Part shown: one piece after another, positions 10,294 to 21,782 of the stretch
How positions within the stretch are numbered: the first letter of the stretch is position 1
How the letters are laid out: every line of letters begins with the position of its first letter
NCBI GenBank assembly: GCA_021234155.1
Contig: JAJEKV010000105.1
Span: 1,211,884-1,275,883 of the forward strand
Direction: 5' to 3'
Length of the DNA stretch: 64,000 nt
Origin: Isoetes taiwanensis
Lineage: Eukaryota; Streptophyta; Lycopodiopsida; Isoetales; Isoetaceae
Notes under the pieces: model-generated
What the model was told of the DNA's origin: nothing
The model's input: the letters and a program-made list of their open reading frames with translations, nothing else
Database searches by the model: none
Translations under genes and position numbers: made by a program

Positions 10294-12450
10294 TCGTGAC
10301 CGCTTGCTATCGTCCTCTCTATCTTCTTCTTCTCTAGTTCCGTCTATTCAACAAGAAAATCAATCATACAACACAAAAATCAATGGTATCCGGCCCACCC
10401 AACAACACAAAAACCTCAGCGATCATCAACCTGAATCATGGTCCCCCATTTTCTGATACAGCAAGTTATATGTCGAGATCTGAAAGCCCTGCGCTGCAAA
10501 AATCCATCTTGGTTGTTTTCTTCAGCTGCCATTGAACTCCGGTAAGAAAGGAAAATGTCGCCATAGCTAGATTTGGTACCGGAGAAGCGGACATTCATTT
10601 CCCCCCCAAGCATTTTAGGGCAAGTTCTCTCGTGACCCAGTTTAGGGCTCTTTTACACTAGTACCTTATCACCTTTTCTTTGTCTGTTATACTCCCACGT
10701 CGGCTACTCTTCAAGATTCTCTCTTCGTCATCTGCCACGTCGATCACGAGAATAACGTGGGCATTTTTTGACGGCAGGATAGCGCCATCGTTCTGACGTG
10801 GCATTCGTTTAACCACTCAATTTTCTAACGTTTAACTAAATGTACATTATCCGACATATATAAGTATCAATGGGACGATTCTTCAGAATATTCTTCGTCA
10901 TCGTAGTCGAGGCATTCATTTCATCTGTCCATATGGTTAGAAGCAAATCGTGTCGTTATGGAAGGTCACGGACATAGCCAAATGTGGTCAGATCGCGGAG
11001 TCTCTCAGCAGCAGATGGCGTCCAAATGTGGTTGGATTCGAGATAAGGGCATCGTTGAGTAGCGCAGATGGCAGAATCATAGGCGACAGTGGCAAACGTG
11101 GCAGAAATTCGTGAGCAAAAACTTTGCTGACATAGCCATAGCCTGTGGTGTATAAATGGGTTGGAATCATAGGCGATGTTTCAGAAGCAGGTCTCAGAGC
11201 TTTTTCCTTCAACAGAGCCTTTCTCTAAATTTCTTAGTTTGCTATAACAGAGAGGTCACATTTCGATTGGGAAAGGTATGCATCTATCTGCCTTCTTTTT
11301 TATGTTGTCTCTATATATTATTTGATGGCTCTGTTAATTCTCCCTACTAGTCCAGTTTTGTAAAGTATTTCCTCACTGGAATTTGAAGTACTATATGAAG
11401 ACCTAGTTGTTTTTCCTCCAATATCCGACTTTCTAAATTCTAGCTTTTATTATCTGATATCTATTTTATGAAGTTTCCTATATGTAAACCTCGACTCTTA
11501 GCATGAAAAAATGAAAAGTAAAACAATGGCATGTCATCAATCTATTCGTCAGCGACCTCTCAATAGCTGATATTCAAAATATTGTTGTGTTTTTTATGTA
11601 GTTTCTGTAGTTTCTTGTAGGCAGAAACTACATTCTCAGATACCTAGGCAAGGATTTAGACCAGACGTTTGCTCTCTTGAATATATGACAAGAGAAGCCA
11701 GATACAGTTGTACAGTTGGAGCTTGAACAAATTCATATACTATGTTTGTTATCTTGATTAATGCATGAAGATATTTCGATTCACAAAGATATGTTTAGTC
11801 TCTAAAATTTTATCCTAGATCATAGAGACGCATTTTTTTATGAGGGTTGTGACACTGACTACACATGTAAACCCAGCAGCAAGGTAGTGGGATGAATATT
11901 TGCGCAAGTTTGAAGGTGTTACGTAGTCTTCTCCAACCATAGGTCAATGAATCCACATGGTAATTTATTTAGTATCATCAATTGTTTGTCTCAGGCGTTG
12001 ACAAAAGCAAAAATCTGTGAATCAAAGTTATAATAGGTAAAACATATAATTCGTGAATCAAAGTCGTAATAGATAAAAGGTATTTTAAGGCTTATCATGT
12101 GTTAAATATTGGATGCTTGAAAAGCAAGTGGAATGACTTAAAATCTAAATATTTTGGAAGTATGAGGTTGCTAGCATATTCAATGTGCATAATCATGGTA
12201 TACATGATTACCTGAAACAATGGCTAGTGCATATGATTGAAATGGTTTCTATTCCAAAATGCATCATTTACATATTTGTTAGTTTATGGTAGCACGCATT
12301 ACTCATGCTGCAATGACTCGTGCTTAGCTTTGAATTTTAACCACGTTGTTTATGGAATGGAATGCATATAGTGATCTAATGTATATTGCCAAACTTACTA
12401 AATGAATTTCAAGCATGTTGATTGTCTTATGGCAAAATGTCTAAAGTTGA
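10294..12450. other. TRB upstream region and intergenic DNA
   Basis: 10294-10620 is presumably 5' UTR and promoter for the leftward TRB gene; a CT-rich stretch lies just upstream of the ATG. Around 10855 the plus strand has ATATATAAG, a TATA-like sequence that could serve a rightward transcript, and 11274 offers a GTATG donor. No coding frame follows, so a noncoding transcript is only a possibility. The minus frame 10988-11212 has no domain that I recognise. Confidence 0.35.
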
Positions 12451-12453
12451 AGA

Positions 12454-12850
12454 ATGGATGCTTTTTGTATAAATGGTCGACGTTGGATGCACCCTAATGT
12501 TACTTTGTGCACCAGTGTTATTCAAAGTGGATGTAAAGTATCTTGCAATTTCTGTCACGAAATGGAAGAGAAAGGTCTCCAAGTTGTTGTCCCCGCTTTC
12601 TATAGCTTGCTTAGGCTGTACAGTAAGGTGGGAAAAATCATTGACTGCTTTGCGAGTTTTCCAAGAGTCTAAGAATATGTAATGGATAAGATAAAAACAA
12701 TCTGCAATACAGCCATCTTATAGCTGGCTTTGCAAAAGTGGATATAATGGACAATGTGGCAACAATCCTATCATATAGCATCTTATAGCTGGCTTTGCAA
12801 GAGTGGACATAGTGGACGATGTGGCAACAATCCTCACGCTTCATAGGATC
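12454..12850 (+). pseudogene. PPR-protein-like fragment, frameshifted
   Basis: The plus strand encodes HPNVTLCTSVIQSGCKVSC and then CHEMEEKGLQVVVPAFYSLL plus RLYSKVGKI. This matches the repeat pattern 'PNvvTyTsLI.g.Ck.G....a...f.eMeekGl.Pdv..ynsLi..ysk.Gk' of pentatricopeptide repeat proteins. A frameshift near 12640 moves the continuation (ALRVFQESKNM) to another frame. A further stretch (LIAGFAKVDIMDNVATIL) reads like the next repeat and is duplicated. PPR proteins bind organellar RNA. Neither the N-terminus nor a long enough array is present, so this is a relic. Confidence 0.5.
12707..12840. repeat. ~66-bp tandem duplication within the PPR-like relic
   Basis: CATCTTATAGCTGGCTTTGC through GTGGCAACAATCCT is present twice, separated by a short TATCATATAG linker. 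The copies differ by a few substitutions. Confidence 0.85.
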
Positions 12851-13540
12851 CATGCACTATTACGCTTTATATCATCTACTTCAACAATATATTGCTTCGT
12901 AAAATGAAATAGTGGTGTGTAGTGTCATATTTTTTAATGCTCTTAAAACCCCAATTTACAATCCCATTCAAGGGAATGGATTTCAAGGGTTTAAATGTTC
13001 TTTCCTTTTAACTATTAGACTAGTTAACTTGATTAATTAATTAATGGTTTAATCGAAAATTTTCATTTTGAAATGCCCTTTATAATACTTGGGTCTCAAA
13101 CTGACACCAAGTCAGTAAAGACAAATGTTTGCAGCGGCCTTGGCTGCCGCGATAAATTTCTTGCATTAGCCTAAACATACAAGCCTACATGGGCGGGAAC
13201 AATATTCCACTGTACTTATCATGTATTTTCCTCCCCAGTATTTGGGGGCAAGAAAAGAGATCCCTTTTCGGTGTAGCTAGTGGGATCCCACCATCTGCAG
13301 TAGCGGGGAGTAGGATTGGCTACACCAGAAAAGGGGACATTTTTTTCCCAACAATATAGAAACAAGATAGTAGTTTTTGCCCCTGTTTTCCCTGCTACTC
13401 CATCAAAGCGTAAGACACAATTGCGCGCTTGAGTACCTAATGATCTGGACTACAACTTTGTAGAAGGAATTTTTCCTAAATTCGCAAAGGTTGAGAAGTT
13501 ATGGCATCTTCGGTAGGGGGTCTAGGCTCCCGTCGTTAAT
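12851..13540. other. AT-rich intergenic DNA with a repeat resembling 1995-2240
   Basis: No gene supported. 13128-13240 resembles the GGCCTTGGC-containing repeat at ~2000. The segment 13250-13350 contains AAAAGAGATCCC and, in the opposite direction, a related AAAAGGGGACA block, suggesting a weak inverted structure. Confidence 0.3.
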
Positions 13541-13543
13541 TCG

Positions 13544-14475
13544 ATGGCCTCATTCACAGTATATTCGAGCTGCCGTCAGCCGGACCTACGGACCCGCTAT
13601 GGCGCCGAGTGTGCCAACCCGACATGGCAATTATCATTACGTGCATGGTCCGGTCTCCCGCTAATCGGTGCATTAATGAGTGCCTTTACGATTTCACCCT
13701 TATCGCCATATCCGAGACCCCCTCGGCGTCACGGTTGCCCGGCTATCGGCGCCCTAGGGTAACGGCTACCGTCCCCAACCCAGCCCACCTTCGCCATTTT
13801 CCGGCCTCAATCCTTAAAACCCTTCCTAATTCTCGTGACGATTTGCCCCCTAAATTGCGGGACCGACTCGTCCGGTTGCGGTGGGAGGAAGTCGTCATTA
13901 AAAGCGGCTTTTTGGATATCTGGATTGATCCGGCGCGCCGTGACTCATCATTCCAATCGTCCTTTAAATTACGAGTTCGTTTTTCGCTCCCGACATTCTC
14001 GGTATTCTTCATTAGCTCCAAACCGGCCTGAGACAGGGCGGCCAAACACGCTACCTCTTCGGCATGTTTTGGATGTTTCTTGTTTAATCTAAACATGTTT
14101 TTCTTGGTGTGGCGGCGCGCAAATGGATCTACCACGTCGCACAAGCTTTCGGGATGCGGCCCTAACACGGGACATTTGCTAGGTCCTGGCAGAGAGGGGA
14201 CCCATCTCCTGCAAGCGTCCTGCATGCGCATGAGTAATGTTCCCGATCCCGATTCGAGCCGCGACTTCAACAACCGATTTTTCTTTACAATCCGTAATTG
14301 CCTTGTCACACCTGCTGAGGTTACCCGTGCTGTAGCATCGACCCTGCATGTTGAGGTATCTCCGGAGATTGCAACCCAGGTTGAAAGGGCGCGCTGTGAG
14401 ACCGACCTCATTCACTGCCAGATTGTGGTTAGTGAGGATGACTGTGTTCTTTTTCAGAGCCCTGTTGATCACTGA
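13544..14475 (-). other. GC-rich island with an unrecognised 222-codon open frame
   Basis: The longest uninterrupted frame in the window (13743-14411, minus) lies in DNA much richer in CG dinucleotides than its surroundings. The product is basic and has no domain that I recognise. A second minus frame (14179-14472) contains KSVVEVAARIGIGNITHAHA, which could be a helix-turn-helix. High GC lengthens chance frames, so coding status is doubtful. The island lies next to the pogo relic and may be part of the same insertion or an internal fragment of another element. Confidence 0.3.
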
Positions 14476-14479
14476 TTGC

Positions 14480-15205
14480 TTCCAGCCTTGTCTGCAATGG
14501 CTCCACTGGACGACCTCATCTGCTTCACCTCCTCTTTTTTGGCTGATAAGCTTCCCTCACCTGCCTGTGTTTTGATGTACAATGTGGTGCTCATTGTGGC
14601 ATTTTTTGATGGGCCTTAGTGCCAACTTTTGTATCAGCCCTCGGGCTTTTTGATATGAATATGATGATTCCCTTCAGTTATTGTCTTAACTCACATATTT
14701 CATTTACAAATGCAACAGAACTTTCCAAATTGGGCTGATGATCCCTTCTATTTGAAGAACTGATTTCAATGTTATATCAATTTATCAGACTTAAATATAC
14801 AATGGAAATAATATTTGCTTTCATATTTAATGTTGTGTTGTTTGCTACAAGTCTTTGCTACCTTAGTTGCCTAAGGTTTCATCTATGGTCTCAAATCCTT
14901 TCTTGACTTCACGCCATGTGCAAATGTTAGATGTTAGAGTTGTATCAGAAATGCTAATTCTGCCATGTGCAAATGCTAGTTAGAATTGTATCGAAAATGC
15001 TAGAATTGTATCGAAAATGCTACAGTTAGTGAAAGTGTTTCCCTCTTCAAATCTTGGTGTTGGTAATCGACCCTTGAGACATATTTTTGCCCTCGGGTTT
15101 TTGCAAACTCCACATCCATTCCTTTGGCCCGATATATTATGTCCTTTTCCACGCCAATTTAGACCATTTCTCGAATGATCCTAGCTTTGTCTATGGCCTT
15201 ATCCC
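14480..15205. other. Spacer between the GC-rich island and the pogo relic
   Basis: No gene. Includes a short direct repeat (AGAATTGTATCGAAAATGCT twice near 14981-15021). Confidence 0.4.
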
Positions 15206-15208
15206 CCG

Positions 15209-17322
15209 TCATCTTTGGGGTCCGTAATGTCTTCTGCATAACTCACCCAACCTTATGTTATCCAACCTCATGGAATTCCCGTCTTCTTTGTGACTCTCTC
15301 TCCCATGTTGACCAAGTCCCGGGTCTTCAATGGTGACGATTGTACTAATTGAGTTTGGGACGGGTCTAACCAGAGGCAGGTATCCTTCTATGCTAACATC
15401 TTGCACACCACCAACATCTCCCGAGCACAGGTGAGTATCCTCCAGGCTACACATAACATTCTCTTCATCTTCACTATCCTGGTCACCTGCATGATCACTA
15501 GTAACTGGTGTGGTCAATCCACTAACTTGTGAAGTCCGGGATCCATGTTGAATGAAGTTCTCAAAATTGGATCCCCGATTGGACTCAACCCTTGCCTTGT
15601 CCTCATTACGTTTCTAACCTCTAATCTTTTGCTCCTCACCTCATCACTCATTGGTCTCTGAAAGCTGAAGACTGCTGCAACCCTTGAGATGCCCCTGGGG
15701 TACATTAGTGCCCTAAGTCTAGCAGCAGAGGCTTCAAATTCTGCATCAGCTTTCTTCCTGTTTTCCCTCTCTTCCCTATTACATTTGAGCTCTCTGGCAA
15801 ACCTCTGTCTTTCCAATTTCCTTCTAGCGGTTTTGAGTTTCTGGCTGCAACTTGCTCATTCTTTAGTCTTCTTTGCCTCGGCTCTCCTAGCCCTCTCAAC
15901 GCCAAGGCCTCCACACGAAGCCATCACTAGAGATATGCACCCTCCCACTTTCAGTGCGGGACTACATCTCGATTCCTTGCCCTTGAGGATTGAGATGGTT
16001 GCATGCGAGCTTTGTGATGTCCCTCACTTACGTAGGGGCTGCACACATGCATGTGCATCTTCTTGGTGAGATGGATGCACATCATGTCTTCGGTGTCCAC
16101 ATTGTCAACTACATGTTGATGCACTCCAGTGAGCTCTTGGCCACCATGCTCACCGGCAGGCGTGGTGCCTCCCATAATGCATGCAAGTCAGCCATGTTGA
16201 ATTGCTCCAATTCCTCCTCCTCCAAGTTGGTCGCATTTTCCTCCCCCGGACTTTGAACAATGCCTCCATGGGCACTCTTCCAAACCCGCCACTTTCCTGG
16301 CACGGCTTAACTTTGTCCGAGTTGAATGGCCAAATCCCAAGAGGCTCTACACCTGCCTTGATGTTGCTAGGTGTCATTACCATTCAACTGCACGTGAAAT
16401 GAGCTCGCAATGTCCTCCCTCTTCGTTCAGTCCTCCGTTTGCTAACCATGTAAGAAGCTCTCAATCTCTTGAAAGTCAGCCTTGAATGGTGCAAAGCATG
16501 CAACATCCAAAGGTTGTAACCTATGTGATGTGTGGGGTGGGAAGTAAAGGCAAAATGTATGCCCATTTCCTTAGGCTGCCAAAAATCACTTCCAGCTCCA
16601 CATGGCTGCCATGGCCATCCAATATTATCGATGTGGCCTTGTTGGAGATACTCCACCAGAACCCTAGCAACAAAATGTGACAACCAAGACTTGAACAATT
16701 CTCGTAGTCATCCAAGCCGGGGGCTGCACATCTTGAATTGCCCCTTCCTCACATCTGGCAATGTTATCTTGCCTCATCCGTGTACCCTTGAATATATACA
16801 AATTAGGTAACCTAAGTCTCTGCACTTCTTAGTGTTACCTCTGGATGCCTCTGTTTGAACAGCTTCCACCATTTACTCCCAGGAACCCGAGGAATTTCTG
16901 AGCTGCCCCCTTCCATAGCCATCGTCGCCCCTTTCCTTGACAAATGAGAGTGTAACCCCCATTCCCTGCTCGGCCCTGGAGAGTGCCCAATTGACTAACT
17001 CTTCCTCTTGTAGAGTCGTCAGGAATTGGGGATTACCAGTCTGTTTGTGAGTTATATGGTCATACAGCCAGTCCCTTATTGTTGATTCTGGGATTCCCGA
17101 CCTTCTAGATGCCTCTCTAACAGATATACCATACTCACTCACCTCATCCAAGATATCGCCATTTGTTCTTGATCCCACTTTGCCCTCGTTTGCTTGGCCT
17201 CCTTGGCATTGTGGGAGATCACGAAGACCGACCTGGTGTCCGACGCTTCCTCCTTGGAGCAAGAACTCTTTTCCTTGATGTAGGTACTCTCTTACTAGCC
17301 CCGGCATCGTCTCCTCTCCCAC
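15209..17322 (-). mobile_element. pogo/Tigger-type (DDE_1) transposase relic
   Basis: Read right to left the pieces fall in the correct order. A psq/CENP-B-like HTH sits at ~17050-17140 (VREASRRSGIPESTIRDWLY), followed by QFLTTLQEEELVNWALSRAE. The DDE_1 core is at ~16580-16630 (ILDGHGSHVELEVI, the second catalytic Asp in 'LDGHgSH'). Next comes FTSHPTHHIG, where the family has 'PpHtTH.lQPLD', and then LGIWPFNSDKV at ~16300-16345 ('G.wPfn...v'). A charged, coiled-coil C-terminal tail lies at 15514-15914. At least five frame changes and several stops separate these parts. The family cuts and pastes DNA at TA sites; this copy cannot. I did not find terminal inverted repeats. Confidence 0.75.
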
Positions 17323-17379
17323 CTCTTGTGGATACCATGTCTACTATCGTCCTCCTCAAGACCCGATATCGATAAGCTT

Positions 17380-17900
17380 GAAATTTGGAAGATGAAATTG
17401 GCTTTTATTACGGTAGCGATATAGCGGGAGCTTGATTTTCAAATTGGGTTTCGTGTCGAAAGTGCTATGGAATGGGCGCCGAATTCTAATTCCGAATCGA
17501 GCAAGGTCGCATTGAATTCTAATTTCGAATCGATATGACTCTTAGCCTAACACGCGATGAAGTGGGCGAGATCATTCCACAATTGTGGACAACAATTACA
17601 CGACAACGGAAGCGGGGCTTCACGCTTTAGCGAGCTCTATTGCACGCCGATGGTCAGCGGCTGCCGCGACAACCGGCAATCGTGGCTGGCGCGATCGCGT
17701 AACCGCTCCGCGATTCTGGGAACCATATGCACGATACCGACACATGGCCGACGATAACGCCCGGGCCATAACGGAATCGGGGCGTGCACATAACGCCCAC
17801 GGGTCAAGGTGGCGTGCCAAAGGGCCAAGATGGCATGCCACGGGCGATGTCGGCGTCGAGGCGGGGGGTTAGGTGCTCAGGGACACAAGCGATAGGAGGC
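17380..17900. other. GC-rich island, no recognised gene
   Basis: Rich in CG dinucleotides, with overlapping short frames in all directions, none with a recognisable domain. Its composition resembles 13.5-14.5 kb and 21.8-23.4 kb. Confidence 0.35.
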
Positions 17901-19430
17901 GACCATACCCTATATTCAATATTTTAGGTCAAAATGCATTTTCCTATAAAAGTTAGAGATTTGATTTGGGAAGAGCTTCTAGAAACCAATATTAGTTCAT
18001 AGAAGACAAGCAACAGTTTTGACCGTGTCATGTTCAAACAGCTTTATCTCCTTAGCTTGAGGTCCAGTTTTTTGTGTCTTACTCTCTAACTCGTGAAGAA
18101 AAATACAAAAATAATGGAAAAAATCTTCTTATCGAGACAGTTTTACTTAAACTAGACATGAAGCAAAACAGACTTGACCCCCTTGGGTTTACCTAAGTGT
18201 AACTCTCATGAATGGGGACTAATAGACTTTTAGGTATTTTCATCGTGCAATATGACTACCATATATTAACATGAAGGCTTTGATTAATTGTTGAACCTTT
18301 GATTTTATATGAATTAAAGCGAACAGTGCAAATGCACCTTTTTTGGTACATCATGTGATGACTCTAGTGTTAATGGGTTACTGTACAGTTTTGGGGCATT
18401 TTTTTGCCGGAATTCGAGCTGCCCCATTGCAGCAGCACTTGCCCTGCTTCCTCCTCCACTACTATCAAATTCTTTCCTCCAGTTGATTCTGACCACCTAG
18501 GAACAGATCCCATTCGATTCCGTGGAGGATAGGGCAAGAAGAACTCATCAGAAGCTTGCCCTAATTTTCCCTATGAGGGACATGATTTTTGCGCAGTTAC
18601 TGTGCAGTAGGCGTGCTTACTATGGGATCGCATCCTCCGGGATCACATCCACTGGGAATCCCGTCCTCTGGGATCACACCTACGGGATCCCTAAAGCCAG
18701 GGTAAAGATATCCTACGCTGAGGGAACTCTATAAGTCACCTTCTTCATTGTTCTTAGATTTTTAGTTGTGGTTATGGCGGTATGATAGAACGTAAAGTAA
18801 GAAAGCCGAAAATAAAGGAAGGGAAAACAAGAAAAAATGGCAGAAGCTCAAAGATAGCAGCACAAGAGAGCTTTCACAGTTTCAAGAAAGCTTGAAAATG
18901 GTAGAAGCTCGGAAATGGTTGTGAACCTCGAAAATCACAGAATAAGTGGGCTTTCAAAGTTTCAAGAAAGGTACAGGTCCATTTTGTTGCTCCATATTTT
19001 GTGTTAAGAAGAATCACCGTTTTGTATCACAACCTGCTTAAGGCTACTACAAAATGGCTTGGCTTCTGGCACATTTTCCTTATAGTCATTGGAGCTTGCT
19101 TATGTCCTTTTCATTGTTGCAGATTTTTTGTTTAACTGTTTCAATGTTGTTTCATTGTTCTTTTAAAATTGATATAATCATAAAATAACAATGACTTAAA
19201 AACCTTTGTTTACTGGAAAACCGGTCATGCGAAATTGGAAGACCCAACCTCTATTCTATGATGTAGGGATTTGAACAGTGTCAGCATGAGAATATATGCT
19301 AGAAAAAAATAGCGACCTTGTTTCTATATTGTAATGTATGTAGACTTTTATAGTTCTATATTCTTATATAACGAAAATAAAACAAAATGTAGATTCCTCT
19401 TCTGGGGTTTGTTGGGGTCATACCTCCAGG
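17901..19430. other. Intergenic DNA with local short repeats
   Basis: No gene. 18625-18690 contains three near-copies of a ~20-bp unit (GGGATC.CAT/CACC.CC plus TGGGA). 18840-18975 contains the phrase TTTCA.AGTTTCAAGAAAG twice in GAAGCTC context. Confidence 0.35.
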
Positions 19431-19434
19431 AGGT

Positions 19435-19643
19435 TATGGATGCACGGACTCAGTTGTGTCCTCTGGGACGGTATTGAACTGTCCTACACAATTGTACAGC
19501 ATGCCAGCAGACCTATTACTACTAAGGTTTTTCCCTCGAAAACCCTTCGGGGCGGGGGTTTTTTAATCCTGTCAGTAATACGCTTGCTGCTTTCTTTTTT
19601 GTTTGTGTCCCATAGGCCAGTCGGTCTCCATGGACGTTAAAAA
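19435..19643 (+). mobile_element. LINE 3' end A
   Basis: A short 3'-terminal piece of a LINE in plus orientation. It contains a C/G-rich block (CTCGAAAACCCTTCGGGGCG, then GGGGTTTTTTAATCC) and ends in CATGGACGTTAAAAAT, followed directly by a (CTATT)n tract. The same ordered blocks are seen, in either orientation, at 20.33, 48.97 and 55.95 kb, which defines the family terminus. Confidence 0.65.
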
Positions 19644-19727
19644 TCTATTCTATTCTATTCTATTCTATTCTATTCTATTCTATTCTATTCTATTCTATTC
19701 TATTCTATTCTATTCTATTCTATTCTA
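19644..19727. repeat. (CTATT)n microsatellite tail
   Basis: About 17 pentanucleotide units directly abutting LINE 3' end A. Confidence 0.97.
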
Positions 19728-20312
19728 AAGATGTTAGTTCATCCTCTACCCATGAACTAATAGTAGAAAGGTGTATGGTTATAATGAAGCTACTTCTTTA
19801 AACTCAAACAATATCAAACTAATGCAAGCAACAGGGCACTCGAAATTTGTGATGAATCTATCCATGCGCAAATGCCACATTAAAATTGTGTTATTATATC
19901 TATTCATTGTGAGTGCATGAGACTATATGTATTTGGTTCAATATAATAAATAGTTTTTCGGTTAATTTAGGACAGTTTTCTTACTAATGTGTCATCCAAA
20001 TGGACGGATAGACATGCACACTTGGCAATGGTCTTAAATGGAGGAAAAGGAGTTTAACGACTAAGCTTGTCAAAGTTAAAAGTTAAAAGCTATACAGATA
20101 AAGTTAAAGTGGAGGTCAAAAGCTAGGTTATAAGATATGTCTCATTTTTTCAACTAATCAAAATGAAGATCAAATTAAATATAACTTGCATATTTTATTT
20201 TGTCACTTCATTCTTATACATTAAAGGTCTCCAGTTCTATCTTGGATGAAATTATAATATTTCACGCACATTTCTTTTCCCATGTCTGTAAGGTATCGAA
20301 TGAAAATGATTT
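19728..20312. other. AT-rich spacer between LINE ends A and B
   Basis: No gene or repeat that I can support. Confidence 0.4.
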
Positions 20313-20314
20313 TG

Positions 20315-21770
20315 AGAATTGAATTGAATTGATTTTATCGTCCACAATGACTAATCGGCCATGGGACCTAACGAAGGAGCGCAACAGACTTATTATTGTC
20401 CGGATTCAAAAAACTCCACCCCAAAAGGCTTTCGAGGGAAAAATCGTAGCAGTAATAAGGATACTGATAAATTGTACAAGTATATACAAAATATGCATCA
20501 TGAAACATATATACATGTCAGGTATATGTCCGAGGCCATAGCTGACCCTGCATATCTATGGCCTCCTGAGGGTATGATTCCAACATTCATATTGAAGCCA
20601 TATTCAATAGCACATGCAGCGACAGGTTGGGCTTGACCAACTCATATAATGTGTCTGGATTTGTTCATATGCTGGACATCTCTGCAGAGTGTGGCACTCA
20701 TCTTCAATGCCACCCCTTCGGCCTTGACAAACCCCCGTCCTTGCGTGGCTCCCCAATCCATCTGCCTGTCTTGATTTGAAGAGGGTGTGTGCCTATGCAA
20801 ATCGAGGCAATTAGTATGCACTTCTTCATAGGCAGATGGGTACACAGGTAGCATTGCAGGCCCCGTTCCAACGCAAGATTTATATGGTGCTGATAATGTG
20901 TCGTCTTGACCAGTTCAAGGGTGCCGGCATCCTAAAGCTTGCTGAGGAAGCAAGCGTCAAGGTATTGCCTCAAGCTATGGCAATCTGCTTCTGTTTGCAC
21001 CTTGTATACACAGGTGCTCCTATAAATTCCATCTGGCCAACCACTGAGCTCTCCTTTCCCTCTAGCAGGCCTTGAGGCACTGGGGGCCCATTGCTACAGT
21101 GTAAGCCAAGTTGAGGAGGCGAGCATCGTCCATATTGACCACCTTCTAAAAGTAGATGATGCGGCAATCAATGGCTACCCTTTGAAGAGGCAAGAAATCT
21201 GTGTTTTGCAATAGGATTTGATATGGGACCATGAGCTTTACTCCCAGTGCCGATGCCAGAATGGATTTATGCAACTACTCCAAGTCATTCTAGGTAGCAA
21301 AGAATATTACCGGACCCCATACTTCAACCCCATATAGAAGGACAGACCCCGCCAAGACTTTAAACAGGTGGAACTGATGGGGCCAATCATACAGCTCCGC
21401 TCTGTGGCAGTTGTTTTGCATTGCATACAGTGCCTTCCAGCCGGTTGTGGCTCTAATAAGCGGATGGAAGTGTCCCAGTACATTGTAGAAGGAAACTCCA
21501 CAGCCAAATACTTGTAGGTAGGTGTCACTTCCACAATTTGTCCCCCATAATTTAAGGAAGGAGGCCTTGGCTGACGTGAGGATGATATGAAGGTTACCTT
21601 GGTCTTGGTCAGGTTGACGCACATGCCAGTGGTCTGGCAGAATATGTCCATGGCATCGAGGTGGTGCTATATAGGGCATCGAGATGGCGCTGCGGACATG
21701 GAGCCTCACCTCCGCGCTGGACACATTCTTAAATTTTTTGCAAAACAAGTTTTAACATACTCTAATCTCT
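20315..21770 (-). mobile_element. LINE B: 5'-truncated, reverse-transcriptase C-terminal part plus 3' UTR
   Basis: The minus strand carries the region just after the RT catalytic box: FCQTTGMCVNLTKTKV (~21600-21650), the standard 'FC...Gm.vNl.KTkvm.F' block, then LNYGGQIVEVTPTYKYLAVE ('YKYLGv.f'). It continues in a second frame through a 152-codon ORF ending WGPVIFFAT (21290). Lower down, CHTLQRCPAYEQI near 20680 resembles the C-terminal zinc-binding 'H.ll.CPay..iR' motif. The 3' UTR ends at ~20339 with the family terminus (complement of TCCAC...) and a short (GAATT)n tail. The element is truncated at ~21670-21770, before the FADD box, and is frameshifted. Confidence 0.75.
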
Positions 21771-21782
21771 TTTAGGTGTACT

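Noticed and set aside
13544-14031. Plus-strand frames of 72-140 codons
   Set aside because: Overlapping frames in every direction in CG-rich DNA; none has a recognisable motif.
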